Positions 42,308-51,421 of a stretch of DNA of 64,000 nt are shown here, piece after piece. The stretch comes from CBDDFV01 sp965227335. GTDB lineage: Bacteria; Planctomycetota; Phycisphaerae; Phycisphaerales; SM1A02. The stretch lies in contig CBDDFV010000009.1 of the NCBI GenBank assembly GCA_965227335.1, positions 700,639 through 764,638 on the forward strand. The letters are read 5' to 3'. Made by a program: the position numbers and the translations under genes. The stretch's first letter is position 1, and each line of letters begins with the position of its first letter. The notes under the pieces are model-generated. The model ran no database searches. It worked only from the letters and a program-made list of their open reading frames with translations, and was not told the DNA's origin.

Positions 42308-42487
42308 GGTTCTCTCCTGAGTGTTTCGTGTTCTTGGGGGGCGGGGTCGGAAAGCCCCGCTCTGCTCAGAACACACCGGACCGCGTCGGGCCGCGCAATG
42401 ACGATCACGAGTTTTCTCGTCGCGTTTCGCCGGCGCCGATCGCAAGTGTCCTGGTCCCGGGCGCTTCGGATCCGTCGGTTCAGACCG

Positions 42488-42493
42488 TACAAT
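42488..42493 (+). promoter_or_regulatory. -10-like hexamer 6 bases before the ECF sigma start
   Basis: TACAAT with 6 bases to the GTG at 42500, no Shine-Dalgarno site and no good -35 box. Compatible with a leaderless transcript. Confidence 0.45.
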
Positions 42494-42499
42494 GTCGCC

Positions 42500-43090
42500 G
42501 TGAGTGGAGAGGTCACCCAGGTGCTCGAGGCGATGGCCGCGTCAACCGACGATCCGACGGAGGCGTCGGCCCGGCTGTTGCATCTCGTCTATCCGGAACT
42601 CCGCGCCCTCGCCCAGAGCTACTTCGGCGGGCAGCGGTCCGATCACACGCTCCAGGCCACGGCCCTTGTGCACGAGGCGTTCATCAAACTCGTCGAGTCG
42701 CCGACGGCGGCGGACCGCGAGTGGTCGGGGCGGGGGCACTTCTTCGCCGTCGCCGCGAAGGCGATGCGGCAGATCCTGTCCAATCACGCCCGGGACCGAC
42801 AGGCGCAGAAGCGGGGCGGCGGCGCGCCGATCCTGAGCATCCAGACCGACCAGACGCCGCACTACGAGGCCCCGATCGATCTGATCGACCTCGATGATGC
42901 GCTCGACGAGCTGGAAACCCTGGATCCGCGACAGGCCCGGATCGTGGAGATGCGGTTCTTCGCGGGCATGAGCGTCGCCGAAACCGCGCGTCTGCTCCAG
43001 GTGTCGGAAAGGACCGTCACGCTCGACTGGCGGATGGCGTCAACCTGGTTGCGTCAGCGTCTCGACGCCGATCCGGAATCGGGTCCGTGA
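42500..43090 (+). CDS. ECF sigma factor of the kinase-linked type
   Basis: A 196-residue ECF sigma factor of the group often found next to planctomycete Ser/Thr kinases. Region 2: VYPELRALAQSYFGGQRSDH, with ATALVHEAFIKLVESPT and FFAVAAKAMRQILSNHARD. Region 4: LDPRQARIVEMRFFAGMSVA with LLQVSERTVTLDWRMASTWL. The GTG at 42500 was chosen because the family's N-terminus (EVTQVLEAM) begins there. The stop overlaps the kinase start (GTGA), so the pair is translationally coupled and the kinase probably acts on this sigma or in the same circuit. Confidence 0.88.
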   Translation: MSGEVTQVLEAMAASTDDPTEASARLLHLVYPELRALAQSYFGGQRSDHTLQATALVHEAFIKLVESPTAADREWSGRGHFFAVAAKAMRQILSNHARDRQAQKRGGGAPILSIQTDQTPHYEAPIDLIDLDDALDELETLDPRQARIVEMRFFAGMSVAETARLLQVSERTVTLDWRMASTWLRQRLDADPESGP

Positions 43091-46000
43091 CGCCCGAGGA
43101 ATACCAGCGGGCCCGTGCCGCGCTTCACGAAGCGGCGGACCGGCCGGCGGAGGAGCGGACGGCGGTGTACGACGCCCACGCCCTCGATCCCGAACTCCGC
43201 GACTATGTCGAATCGATGCTCACCGACGAGAGCGTCGCGGCGGGACGCGCGCTCGAGGCGGACTTCGGGCAGTCGCTCGAGACCACGCTCCGTGATCTCG
43301 GCTTCGAGCGCCCGATTCCCGAACGCGTCGGGCGGTATCGGATCATCCGGAAGATCGGCGAAGGCGGCGCCGGCGTGGTGTACGAGGCGGAGCAGGATAC
43401 GCCGCAACGCACCGTCGCCCTCAAGCTCCTGCGGTTCGGATTCCAGAGCAGCGCGGATCGACGTCGCTTCGCCCGGGAGGCGGAGATCCTCGGACGCCTC
43501 CGCCATCCGGGCGTCGCCCACATCTTCGAGGCGGGCGTGGTCGAACTGGGCGGCGTGTCGACGGCGTTTCTCGCCATGGAGTTCATCGAGGGCGAGCCGT
43601 TCGACGCGTATCTCAGACGGAAGCGGCCCGATCGCCTCGCGATCGTCGAACTCGTCGCCCGCATCGGCGACGCCGTGCACCATGCGCACCAGCAGGGCGT
43701 CGTGCATCGCGATCTGAAACCCGGCAACATCCTTGTCGAGGACGAGGCGGACGGACCCGGACGGCCGCGGGTCGTGGACTTCGGCATTGCGCGGCTGGTG
43801 GAGGGCGACGCCCCGGCGGTCACGATGACCGGACACGTCATCGGCACCCTTCCATACATGAGCCCGGAGCAGCTCAAGGGCGGCGGCGCCGCGGCCGACG
43901 TCCGCATCGACGTCTACGCGCTGGGCGTGATGCTGTACGAAGCGCTGACCGGACGCCATCCGTTCGGCGATGTCGCGGCCCGACCGCTGCCGGAAGCGGC
44001 GCGGATCATCTGCGAGCAGGAGCCGCCCCGCCTCGGGAGCGTGGACCGCCGGCTCCGCGGCGACCTCGAGACGATCGCCGCCGCGGCGCTCGCACGCGAC
44101 ATCGACCAACGCTCTCCGTCCGTCTCCGAATTCGCGGGCGATCTGCGTCGGTTCCTCAATGATGAACCCATCATCGCGCGGCCGGCCACCCGGCTCTACC
44201 AGATCCGGAAGTTCGTGCGTCGCCACCGGCCGCTCGTGGCGAGCGTGGGCGCGATCATGACGGCTCTCACCGCGGCGCTGATCATCGTGACCATCACCCT
44301 GCGCAGCGAGGCCGCCCAGCGGCGACTTGCGGAGACACGTCTCGATGAAGCGGAGTTTCGCGCGTACGTGGCGGACGTCGCGCTGGCGTTCGCGGCCGTG
44401 GAGTCGGGCGACGTGCGCGAGGCGAGTCGACGCTCTGAGAAATGGCCCGAGCGCTTTCGCGGGTGGGAGGCCGATCATCTCGCAGCCATGCTGGACGAGA
44501 GCATTCTGACCATCGACACCGGCGTGTACGTCGACGGCGCCAGCCTGACGGCGGACGGGCGAACGATCTGGGCGCGGCTGCGGGAAAATCGCGAGGCGGA
44601 GACCATGTTCTTCGGCGCCTGGAACGCCCTCACCGGCGAACCCGTGCCGGCGAATCCGGCGGTGATCAAATGTCCACGCGGCGTGTGTACGAGCACCCAG
44701 GATGGCGAGGCGCTCGTGTGTTGCGATCGCAAGACCGGGGTGGTGACGCTCATCGATCCGTTGGGACGGCGGCCCGATCGGGTCCTCGCGCCTGATCCGG
44801 CGCTGACTGCGAGCCCGGGGGGCGCCGCCGGCGTCGGGTCGCCGACGGACGACCTCACGTTCTGGATCGCCTCGCCCGGGATCGCGGTCGTGCGTCAGGC
44901 CGAGCGATGGCGGCTCGCCGGCGCCACTCGCGGGCTCGATTTCAGCGAACACGGCGCCTTTCTCGCGGCGGCGGAGACGAGGCGGTCCAAAGGCGGTCAG
45001 GTCCGGCTCTGGACGACCTCCGACGACGCGCCGGTCGCCCGCTGGACGGCGGAGCGCTTCGGCATCACCGCGATCGTCGCCTGCTCGGACGCGCGCTCGA
45101 TCCTGCTTCGTTCGAACAATGACACCGTCATGCGTGTCGAGTGGGACGGCGACACCGCGAGCGTCATGTGGAAGAAGATGGATCTGGTGGGCGGCCCGGT
45201 GCGCGGCGCGATGCGGCTCGCTCCGGACGACGCCTTCGCCATCGGAGTCAACGGCGATGTCATCAACACCTGGGATCCGGAGACCGGTGACCTCCTGAAT
45301 CAGTTTCGCGGTCACGAGACGGCCGTCGCCGGGGTGAGCCGCCCCCGGTCCGGACGTTTCGCGTCGTGGTCGCGCCAAGGGATCATTCGGCTGTGGGACA
45401 TGGCGAGCGTGGATGATCCCACGGTGCTGCGCGGGCATGGTCGATACGTCTACGCGACGACGTTCTCGCCGGATGGTCGGATGATCGCCTCGGGCGGATG
45501 GGATCGACGGGTTCGACTCTGGGATGTGGCGAGCGGGCGCGAGATCGAGTCAATCCCCTTCACGAATATTGTGCTCAGCGTCGACTGGAGTCCGGACGGG
45601 CGACTGATCGCCGTCACGACCGCTCCGCTGTCGACCGCCCGCGCCGCCACGCTGACCGTCATCGACGTGACGACCGCCCAGACGCGTTTTCGGATCGACG
45701 GCATGCCCGCCGCCGCGTTGGCCCGGTTCGCCCCCGACGGCGAGATCATCGCGGTCGCGGGTCGGAAGAGCCGCCGACGCATCGAGCCGCTGTGGTTCGT
45801 CAACGTCGCCGACGGGTCGGCGCGGCCGGCGCCGGCCCACCGCGGGGGCGCCGACCTTCGGTCGGTCCGGTGGTCGCGGGACGGATCGCGACTGTTCGTC
45901 GGCGCCGCGAACGGACAGGTCATCGTCAGCACGCCCTCCGAGGCGACGACGCTCACTGGCGACGACGCCGAGGTCGTCGGACTGGCCGTGAACCCCGAAG

Positions 46001-46608
46001 GCCGCCTCGCGTCGGTCGATCGGAGGGGACGGCTGTGGCTCTGGGACGTGGAGCGCGGCGAGGGCCGGCGTCTCGCGGAGATCGACGGCGGATGTCACGA
46101 CCTCGTGTTCGCGCCGGACGGATCGCGTCTCGCGACGGCCGGACGCGACGGGGTGATCCGACTCTGGGAAACCGAATCCTGGCGCGAGGTCGCGCAGTTA
46201 CGCGGACATCGACGGTACGTGCACAGCATCGACTGGAGTTCGGACGGCGCGGCGGTGGCGTCAGGGTCGGGCGACTTCGACGTTCGTCTCTGGGATACGA
46301 GGCCGCCCCGAGCCCGCAGCCTGGCGGACCGGCGGCGCGAGGCGAGGCAGGGCGAGATCGCGCCGCTTCTTGAGTCGTGGTGCGCCGACGCCGACACCCT
46401 CGAACAGGTCACCGCACTCGTCGAGGAATACGCCGGATGGGATGAGGCCCATCGTCAGCTCGCGCGCCAACTGGTCTTCGCCATCGGCGCCAGCCGGATC
46501 GCCGATCCCGGACACGATCCCGACGACCCCGAGCCGGCTTCGGACGCGGCGGACGCCGAGGAGATGTGGCCGGCGACTGACGATCCGCCTACAACTCACC
46601 ATCATTGA
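43087..46608 (+). CDS. Ser/Thr protein kinase with C-terminal WD40 propellers
   Basis: A 1173-residue Hanks-type kinase. An N-terminal helical segment of about 75 residues precedes the kinase domain (about 82-360), with the glycine loop IGEGGAGVVYEAE, the catalytic VVHRDLKPGNILV (Asp209) and DFGIARLV. A membrane helix at about 382-404 follows, then about 650 residues of WD40 repeats (RLWDMAS, VRLWDVAS, RLWETES and VRLWDTR are visible blade ends). With the membrane helix after the kinase, the propellers should be outside the cytoplasm, which suggests that an external ligand signals inward. Overlaps the ECF sigma gene by 4 bases. Confidence 0.92.
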   Translation: MTPEEYQRARAALHEAADRPAEERTAVYDAHALDPELRDYVESMLTDESVAAGRALEADFGQSLETTLRDLGFERPIPERVGRYRIIRKIGEGGAGVVYEAEQDTPQRTVALKLLRFGFQSSADRRRFAREAEILGRLRHPGVAHIFEAGVVELGGVSTAFLAMEFIEGEPFDAYLRRKRPDRLAIVELVARIGDAVHHAHQQGVVHRDLKPGNILVEDEADGPGRPRVVDFGIARLVEGDAPAVTMTGHVIGTLPYMSPEQLKGGGAAADVRIDVYALGVMLYEALTGRHPFGDVAARPLPEAARIICEQEPPRLGSVDRRLRGDLETIAAAALARDIDQRSPSVSEFAGDLRRFLNDEPIIARPATRLYQIRKFVRRHRPLVASVGAIMTALTAALIIVTITLRSEAAQRRLAETRLDEAEFRAYVADVALAFAAVESGDVREASRRSEKWPERFRGWEADHLAAMLDESILTIDTGVYVDGASLTADGRTIWARLRENREAETMFFGAWNALTGEPVPANPAVIKCPRGVCTSTQDGEALVCCDRKTGVVTLIDPLGRRPDRVLAPDPALTASPGGAAGVGSPTDDLTFWIASPGIAVVRQAERWRLAGATRGLDFSEHGAFLAAAETRRSKGGQVRLWTTSDDAPVARWTAERFGITAIVACSDARSILLRSNNDTVMRVEWDGDTASVMWKKMDLVGGPVRGAMRLAPDDAFAIGVNGDVINTWDPETGDLLNQFRGHETAVAGVSRPRSGRFASWSRQGIIRLWDMASVDDPTVLRGHGRYVYATTFSPDGRMIASGGWDRRVRLWDVASGREIESIPFTNIVLSVDWSPDGRLIAVTTAPLSTARAATLTVIDVTTAQTRFRIDGMPAAALARFAPDGEIIAVAGRKSRRRIEPLWFVNVADGSARPAPAHRGGADLRSVRWSRDGSRLFVGAANGQVIVSTPSEATTLTGDDAEVVGLAVNPEGRLASVDRRGRLWLWDVERGEGRRLAEIDGGCHDLVFAPDGSRLATAGRDGVIRLWETESWREVAQLRGHRRYVHSIDWSSDGAAVASGSGDFDVRLWDTRPPRARSLADRRREARQGEIAPLLESWCADADTLEQVTALVEEYAGWDEAHRQLARQLVFAIGASRIADPGHDPDDPEPASDAADAEEMWPATDDPPTTHHH

Positions 46609-46966
46609 CTTCACGCGTTTTCATTCCGAGACGATCGCCGACTTCGAACCCTGTTCGACGCCGCGCCGGGAGCCTGATTTCATCAGTGCGTCGCGCTCCG
46701 CCTACTGGGACGAAGGCGATCGGGTGATTCGGTGTTCCGATCACTGGGGTCAGGTCGGATCGTGCTGGTGGCTCTTCGGCGGCTGTCGTCGTCAGGGGCC
46801 GACAATGACGGGCGTGTGCCGGTACGCGGACTTCCTGGTGCGGGCGCCGCTGACCCTGCGGGGCCGGCGGCTCCGGCTGACGCAGGCGGACGGCGGCCCG
46901 GTTCGTCGCGGCGGCTGGCGCCGCCCGCTCGGCCCGCGTCCGTTCCGACGCCGGCGACGGGTGTGA
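46577..46966 (+). CDS. Possible small SDHWG-motif protein without a standard start
   Basis: The frame contains ASRSAYWDEGDRVIRCSDHW followed by GQVGSCWWLF, and later TMTGVCRYADFL. This spacing of SDHWG, GSCxW and GxCRxxDF resembles a short domain I recall from small uncharacterised bacterial and phage proteins. No ATG, GTG or TTG lies between the end of the kinase and the motif; a CTG at 46577, ATC at 46601 or ATT at 46604 would have to serve, or the gene has lost its start. The C-terminal 50 residues are Arg-rich and may not be real. The remaining stretch to 47055 shows nothing more. Confidence 0.35.
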   Translation: MTIRLQLTIIDFTRFHSETIADFEPCSTPRREPDFISASRSAYWDEGDRVIRCSDHWGQVGSCWWLFGGCRRQGPTMTGVCRYADFLVRAPLTLRGRRLRLTQADGGPVRRGGWRRPLGPRPFRRRRRV

Positions 46967-47055
46967 GCAGGCGCGATCGAGAACGTCAGCGACCAGTTCA
47001 TCGGCCGCGACGCAGGGGCCGGGGTTGCGTGAGCGGGGATCGCGGCAGGCGGTGG

Positions 47056-47466
47056 TCAGGCGGCGTCCCGGGCGGAGGCGGACTCCGCTTCGACAATGCC
47101 CGCACCCGGCCGATCGGCGTCGACAAACGCGGCTTCGAGGCGGTGTTTCCCTGCCTCGCAGAGTTCGCACCGGGCGATCCTCGCCACGCACTTCGGCTCG
47201 CCGACCAGCGTGGAGAACTGGATGAGGGCGGTCGACTGCGGGTGGATGAACGCCTTGCAGATGAGGCTGCAGTCTGACTCGGACAGCGAGGTCACGACGG
47301 CGTTGAGGGTGCGCAGCGTGTCGTTGCGCTCCTTGATGACGATGGTCACCGGCGTCGTCCACTGGAGGGCGGGGTCGTCGCCCGGGGCCTTCCCCTCGGC
47401 CTCAAGATGCTCGCGGGCCAGCGCGAGCAGGTCCGCCGACGTCATCAGGTCTCGTGAATCGCTCAC
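47056..47466 (-). CDS. Uncharacterised protein, possibly PilZ-like
   Basis: A 136-residue protein with a balanced composition that argues for a real gene. A short helical N-terminus is followed by what look like several beta strands (TTPVTIVIKERNDTLRTLNA and TSLSESDCSLICKAFI), reminiscent of a PilZ barrel, but I cannot see the usual RxxxR and DxSxxG c-di-GMP motifs. Two CxxC-like cysteines lie near residues 104-107 (RCELC). The GTG start at 47466 has GGAG eight bases upstream. No neighbours suggest a role. Confidence 0.5.
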   Translation of the reverse strand: MSDSRDLMTSADLLALAREHLEAEGKAPGDDPALQWTTPVTIVIKERNDTLRTLNAVVTSLSESDCSLICKAFIHPQSTALIQFSTLVGEPKCVARIARCELCEAGKHRLEAAFVDADRPGAGIVEAESASARDAA

Positions 47467-47587
47467 GGTCAGGTCTCCACCCGGTCCGGCCGTGGGTCGG
47501 CCGCGTCGGCTGATCGAACGCAGGTGGAATCGACCGGTTTCAGGGGCGACTTGAACGGCGTCCCGGATCGCACACGGTTCTCGGACC

Positions 47588-49033
47588 TCACGCCGTCGCG
47601 GCTTCCGCGGCGAGGTCGAAATAGTCGGTCACGGCCGTCGCGATATCGTCGGTGCGGGTCAGCTCCACGACATCAAGCAGTCGGCGCAGATCGCGCTGCC
47701 GCTTGGCCGCGATCGCCTCCGGATCAAGCTCCTCCTGACGGAGCGGCCGCTCGAACCGCCAACGGTCGGGCGCGGCGGGTTCGAGTACGCCGAGTTTCTC
47801 CAGCGTGATCAGCGCGTACTCGATTCGTCGATCGCCGCGATCACGTCCGACGGTCGCCTCCCGGAGGTCATCGGCCGTGAGGGAATCGTGCGGATCCGCC
47901 TCCGCCGCGTGCGCCGCGCGCACGAGCAGATCTGCCGACGGATTCATCCACTCCACGAACTGCTGCTGAATCGCGAGATCATCCTGTGCGTAGAGCAGAT
48001 CGCAGGACGCCGGGGCGCCGTCGCGTCCGGCCCGCCCGACTTCCTGGTAGTACGCTTCGACGCTGCCGGGCATCTGGGCGTGGACGACGAAGCGCAGATC
48101 GGGTTTGTCCACCCCCATCCCGAACGCATTCGTCGCGAGCATCACCAGGCCGTCGTCCGGCTCGGCGTCCATGAAGCGGTCGTACGCCTGCTTCTTCTCG
48201 CGAGGCGAGAGCCGGCCGTGGTAGATCTCGAACGTCCGGTCGGGCAGCGCCGGGCGAAGGAGATCGGCGAAGCGTTCGAGGGTCTTGATGAGGGCGAAGT
48301 ACACGACGCCGACGCCGCCGGCCTCCGCCGCGCGATTGATGACCCGGCGGATCGCCTCGACTTTGTCGCCGTCATCCCAGACGGCGGTTGCTTCGAGCGT
48401 GAGATTCGGTCGGTGGAGGGGGGTGGCGAAGAGCGGCATCTCGTCCCGTGTCCGTCCGAGCACGGCGCGGATGTCGTCGCGCACGGCGGGGGTGGCGGTG
48501 GCGGTGAGCGCGATCGTGACGGGGGCTCCGAGTGCGCGGCGAAAGGCGCCGACCTCCTGGTAGGCCGGCCGCAGATCGTGGCCCCATTTCGTGATGCAGT
48601 GCGCTTCGTCGACCGCAAGCAGCGTGACGCCGCCGGGAACCTGATCAAGCGCGGCCCGAAAGTCGGGCTTGTGCATTCGTTCGGGCGTCGCGTAGATGAG
48701 TTCATACTCGCCCGCGGCAAGCGCGACGTAGCGCCGCTCCCGCTCGGATCGGCGGAGGGTGCTGTTGACATACGCCGCTCGCACGCCCTTCTCCGTCAGC
48801 GCCGTGACCTGGTCTTCCATCAGCGCAATCAGCGGACTGAAGACGAGCGTCACGCCGTCCGCGGCCCGGGCGAGGGCGGGCAGTTGGTAGCACAGGCTCT
48901 TGCCGCTCCCGGTCGGAGCGACCACCAGGGCGTCGCCGCCCGCCATGATCCGTTCGATCACCGGGGCCTGTTCCGGCCGGAGGCGTTCGAATCCGAAGCG
49001 GTCGCGCAGGACGTGGTGGAGACGGTCGTCCAT
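47588..49033 (-). CDS. RecQ-family DNA helicase, short form
   Basis: A 481-residue ATP-dependent DNA helicase. Motif I is APTGSGKSLC (residues 39-48), motif II LLAVDEAHCITKWGHDLRP, with TATATP and the QEVGRAGRDG motif VI. The helicase core is complete, but the four-cysteine zinc site that follows it in RecQ is not present (no CxxC pairs in the C-terminal 130 residues), and there is no HRDC domain, so it is a minimal RecQ, perhaps with altered DNA-structure preference. The ATG lies 6 bases after a TACGCT hexamer. Divergent from the next gene. Confidence 0.88.
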   Translation of the reverse strand: MDDRLHHVLRDRFGFERLRPEQAPVIERIMAGGDALVVAPTGSGKSLCYQLPALARAADGVTLVFSPLIALMEDQVTALTEKGVRAAYVNSTLRRSERERRYVALAAGEYELIYATPERMHKPDFRAALDQVPGGVTLLAVDEAHCITKWGHDLRPAYQEVGAFRRALGAPVTIALTATATPAVRDDIRAVLGRTRDEMPLFATPLHRPNLTLEATAVWDDGDKVEAIRRVINRAAEAGGVGVVYFALIKTLERFADLLRPALPDRTFEIYHGRLSPREKKQAYDRFMDAEPDDGLVMLATNAFGMGVDKPDLRFVVHAQMPGSVEAYYQEVGRAGRDGAPASCDLLYAQDDLAIQQQFVEWMNPSADLLVRAAHAAEADPHDSLTADDLREATVGRDRGDRRIEYALITLEKLGVLEPAAPDRWRFERPLRQEELDPEAIAAKRQRDLRRLLDVVELTRTDDIATAVTDYFDLAAEAATA

Positions 49034-49039
49034 CCGAGC

Positions 49040-49045
49040 AGCGTA
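49040..49045 (-). promoter_or_regulatory. -10-like hexamer 6 bases before the RecQ start
   Basis: On the minus strand TACGCT with 6 bases to the ATG at 49033. No Shine-Dalgarno site. Compatible with a leaderless transcript. Confidence 0.4.
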
Positions 49046-49121
49046 GGCGGAACGGGACGCGCCCGTCTCGTCTTGGGCCTACGATTGTCGTCGGCGGGTC
49101 GCAACAACCGATGGAGTCATC

Positions 49122-49865
49122 ATGGCGGCGATCGTGCGCACTCTCATCATCGGACTCGTTCTCGCCGGCGTGGCGGGCGTGTTCTACTGGCAGTACACGC
49201 AGCATCTCCAGCTGCGCACGGAGGCGGAGCTGCGGGAGCTGCGGGAGGAGATGGCGGCGGAGATCGCCGCGCGGGAGGCGATGATCGAGCGGCTCAGCCG
49301 GTCCCGCCGGCTCGGGCGGGTCGACGTGACGGACCAGACCCGCGCCGACGACGGCGAGGTCATCGACACGACGGTCCGGCTGATCGAACTCGACGAGAAG
49401 GGGGCCGAACTCGCCCGCCAGACCTTCACGGTGCCGGGCGACGTCGTGTTCATCGACGCCCTGACGGTCAAGTTCGATCGGGAGGCGGTGGCGCTCGGCC
49501 ATCCGCTGATGGCGGAGACGATCGTGCTGCTGCAGCGTGTCTATTCGGACCGTCTGCCGCCCCGGGAGGGACGGCCGATCGACATGCCGGGCGCGGTCCC
49601 CGCCGGATACGCGGGCACGGAGATCGGGCAGTTCGAGCAACGGCTCTGGTCGCAGTTCTGGACGCTGGCGACCGACTCGCGGGCGGCGGCCCGGCTCGGC
49701 GTGCGGGTGGCGCAGGGCGAAGCGGTCTACAAGCCGATGCGGACGGGAGAATCGTATGATCTGGAGGTCGACGCGGCGGGCGGGGTGAACCTGACGCCCC
49801 GCGACCGCGAGGCCGATCCCGCCCGGCACGCTCAGGAGTCCGCCGATGACCCGCACGCGCGCTGA
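49122..49865 (+). CDS. Membrane-anchored coiled-coil protein of unknown function
   Basis: A 247-residue protein with an N-terminal membrane helix (about residues 5-24), then a Glu-rich coiled coil (ELRELREEMAAEIAAREAMI) and a beta-rich domain with VDVTDQTRADDGEVIDTTVR. It looks like a conserved planctomycete-type hypothetical. The ATG at 49122 has GGAG seven bases upstream. Its stop lies 20 bases inside the following MOSC gene. I see no enzymatic motif. Confidence 0.7.
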   Translation: MAAIVRTLIIGLVLAGVAGVFYWQYTQHLQLRTEAELRELREEMAAEIAAREAMIERLSRSRRLGRVDVTDQTRADDGEVIDTTVRLIELDEKGAELARQTFTVPGDVVFIDALTVKFDREAVALGHPLMAETIVLLQRVYSDRLPPREGRPIDMPGAVPAGYAGTEIGQFEQRLWSQFWTLATDSRAAARLGVRVAQGEAVYKPMRTGESYDLEVDAAGGVNLTPRDREADPARHAQESADDPHAR

Positions 49866-50388
49866 CGCCGAACCCATGCAGACCATCGGCGATCTCCGAC
49901 GCTCGTTCCCACGCACCGGCGAAGTGACGTGGATCGGCGTGCGCCCGGAACGGCTGGCCCCGGTGGTCGAGGTCGACGCCGTCGACGCGATCGCGGAGCG
50001 CGGGCTCGACGGCGATCGCGCCGCCGCGTCGGGACGCACCGGCGGCAAACGGCAGGTCACGTTGATTCAGCACGAGCATCTCGCGGCGGTGGGGGGACTG
50101 CTCGATCGCGATCCGATCGATCCCGGTCTGACCCGTCGCAACATCGTCGTCAAGGGCGTCAACCTGACGGCCCTGAAGGACCGGGTCTTCCGCATCGGCG
50201 AGGCGGTCCTCGAGGGCACGGGCGACTGCCCGCCGTGCTCGAGGATGGAGCAGAACCTCGGTCCCGGCGGCTACAACGCGATGCGGGGGCACGGCGGCGT
50301 CACCGCCCGCGTGCGGACAGGCGGACGCATCGCGATCGGCGACACGGTCGCGTTCGTCGACGAACGGGAAAACGCCGAAGATGATTGA
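49846..50388 (+). CDS. MOSC-domain protein
   Basis: A 180-residue MOSC-domain protein, the C-terminal domain of molybdenum cofactor sulfurases and of YiiM/YuaD-type proteins that bind Moco and reduce N-hydroxylated compounds. Seen are RRNIVVKGVNLTAL and the Cys motif GTGDCPPCSRMEQNLGPGGY, where a Cys is expected to coordinate molybdenum. It overlaps the preceding gene by 20 bases. The partner electron donor is not encoded here. Confidence 0.85.
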   Translation: MTRTRADAEPMQTIGDLRRSFPRTGEVTWIGVRPERLAPVVEVDAVDAIAERGLDGDRAAASGRTGGKRQVTLIQHEHLAAVGGLLDRDPIDPGLTRRNIVVKGVNLTALKDRVFRIGEAVLEGTGDCPPCSRMEQNLGPGGYNAMRGHGGVTARVRTGGRIAIGDTVAFVDERENAEDD

Positions 50389-50431
50389 GGCCGTCCCGCC
50401 CTTCGGCTAGGTTGGGTCCGGAGACTCCCCC

Positions 50432-51418
50432 ATGCACCGAGATCGTCTGCCCGCCCGAATCACATTCGCCCTCGCCGTGGTGGCTCTCGGCGCGGCCGGG
50501 GCGTGGCGTCACGCCGGACCGGGGACGACCGGGTCCCGCGGCGCGCTCGCGGAGGGCCAGCCCGAGGTGCGCGGCGTGCTCCCCGGCAAGTGGATCAACG
50601 GCGCCGACTGCGAGACCGAGCCCGACTATCAGGTCCACGCCTACAGCGACGACTTCTTCATCATTCGCCAAAGCAAGTGTCTGCATTTCGAGGCGCCGTT
50701 CCTGTACCTGATCTTCGGCGACGACCGCGCCCTGCTGCTCGACACGGGTTCAATCAGCACCGCGCCGCTGGCGACGACCATTCGCAGCGTCATCGACGGC
50801 TGGCTGCAACGCGAGGGGCGAGCGTCGATTCCCCTGATCGTCGCCCATACCCACAGTCATTTCGATCACGTGCAGGGCGACGCCCAGTTCGTCAACTTCC
50901 CGGATCTGGAGCAGATCGTCGGTCTGTCCCAGGGGCAGGTCGAGGCGTTCTGGGGATTTGCGGACTACCCGAACGACACGCCGACCATCGACCTCGGGGG
51001 ACGGGTGCTCGATGTCATCGGCACGCCCGGACACCATCCCGCGTCGGTCACGCTCTACGACCGGCGAACGCACCTGCTGCTCACCGGCGATACGGTGTAT
51101 CCCGGGCACCTGTTCACCTTCGCGCCGGGCGATGTGGCGGTCCTGAAGGAGAGCACGCAGCGGCTGATCCGTTTCGCGTCGCGGAACCACGTCCAGTGGA
51201 TTCTCGGGTGCCATATCGAATACTCGAACGTCCCCGGCGAACCGTTCCCGTACGGCGAGACCGTGCACGTCAACGAACATCCGCTGCAACTCGAACCGTC
51301 CATCCTCTTCGAGATCGAGGCGGCGCTGAGCCAGACGGGCACGACCGGCGGCTGTCGCATCTTCGACGAATTCGTGATTCACCCGGTCGATCAGTGCGGC
51401 ATCTTCTGGAACGGCTGA
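50432..51418 (+). CDS. Exported metallo-beta-lactamase-fold hydrolase
   Basis: A 328-residue MBL-fold protein. The N-terminal 30 residues look like a signal sequence or membrane anchor. The metal site motif is THSHFDHVQGD, with further ligands in GTPGHHPASV and LLTGDTVYPG. Substrate class unknown; many such proteins are thioester or phosphodiester hydrolases. A TAGGTT hexamer lies 18 bases before the ATG with GGAG between. The next gene (HupE/UreJ-like) begins 3 bases after the stop, so they are likely one unit. Confidence 0.85.
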   Translation: MHRDRLPARITFALAVVALGAAGAWRHAGPGTTGSRGALAEGQPEVRGVLPGKWINGADCETEPDYQVHAYSDDFFIIRQSKCLHFEAPFLYLIFGDDRALLLDTGSISTAPLATTIRSVIDGWLQREGRASIPLIVAHTHSHFDHVQGDAQFVNFPDLEQIVGLSQGQVEAFWGFADYPNDTPTIDLGGRVLDVIGTPGHHPASVTLYDRRTHLLLTGDTVYPGHLFTFAPGDVAVLKESTQRLIRFASRNHVQWILGCHIEYSNVPGEPFPYGETVHVNEHPLQLEPSILFEIEAALSQTGTTGGCRIFDEFVIHPVDQCGIFWNG

Positions 51419-51421
51419 CGC

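Larger units (their letters stand above)
40838..42433. repeat. Tandem duplication, unit B
   Basis: Begins with a 98-base copy of the ccoS 3' end and contains the second beta-helix gene. The spacer between units is only about 28 bases (40810-40837). Confidence 0.85.

Noticed and set aside
43054..45438. A 794-codon open frame antisense to the kinase gene
   Set aside because: No signal or domain, shadow composition; kinase motifs on the plus strand are complete.
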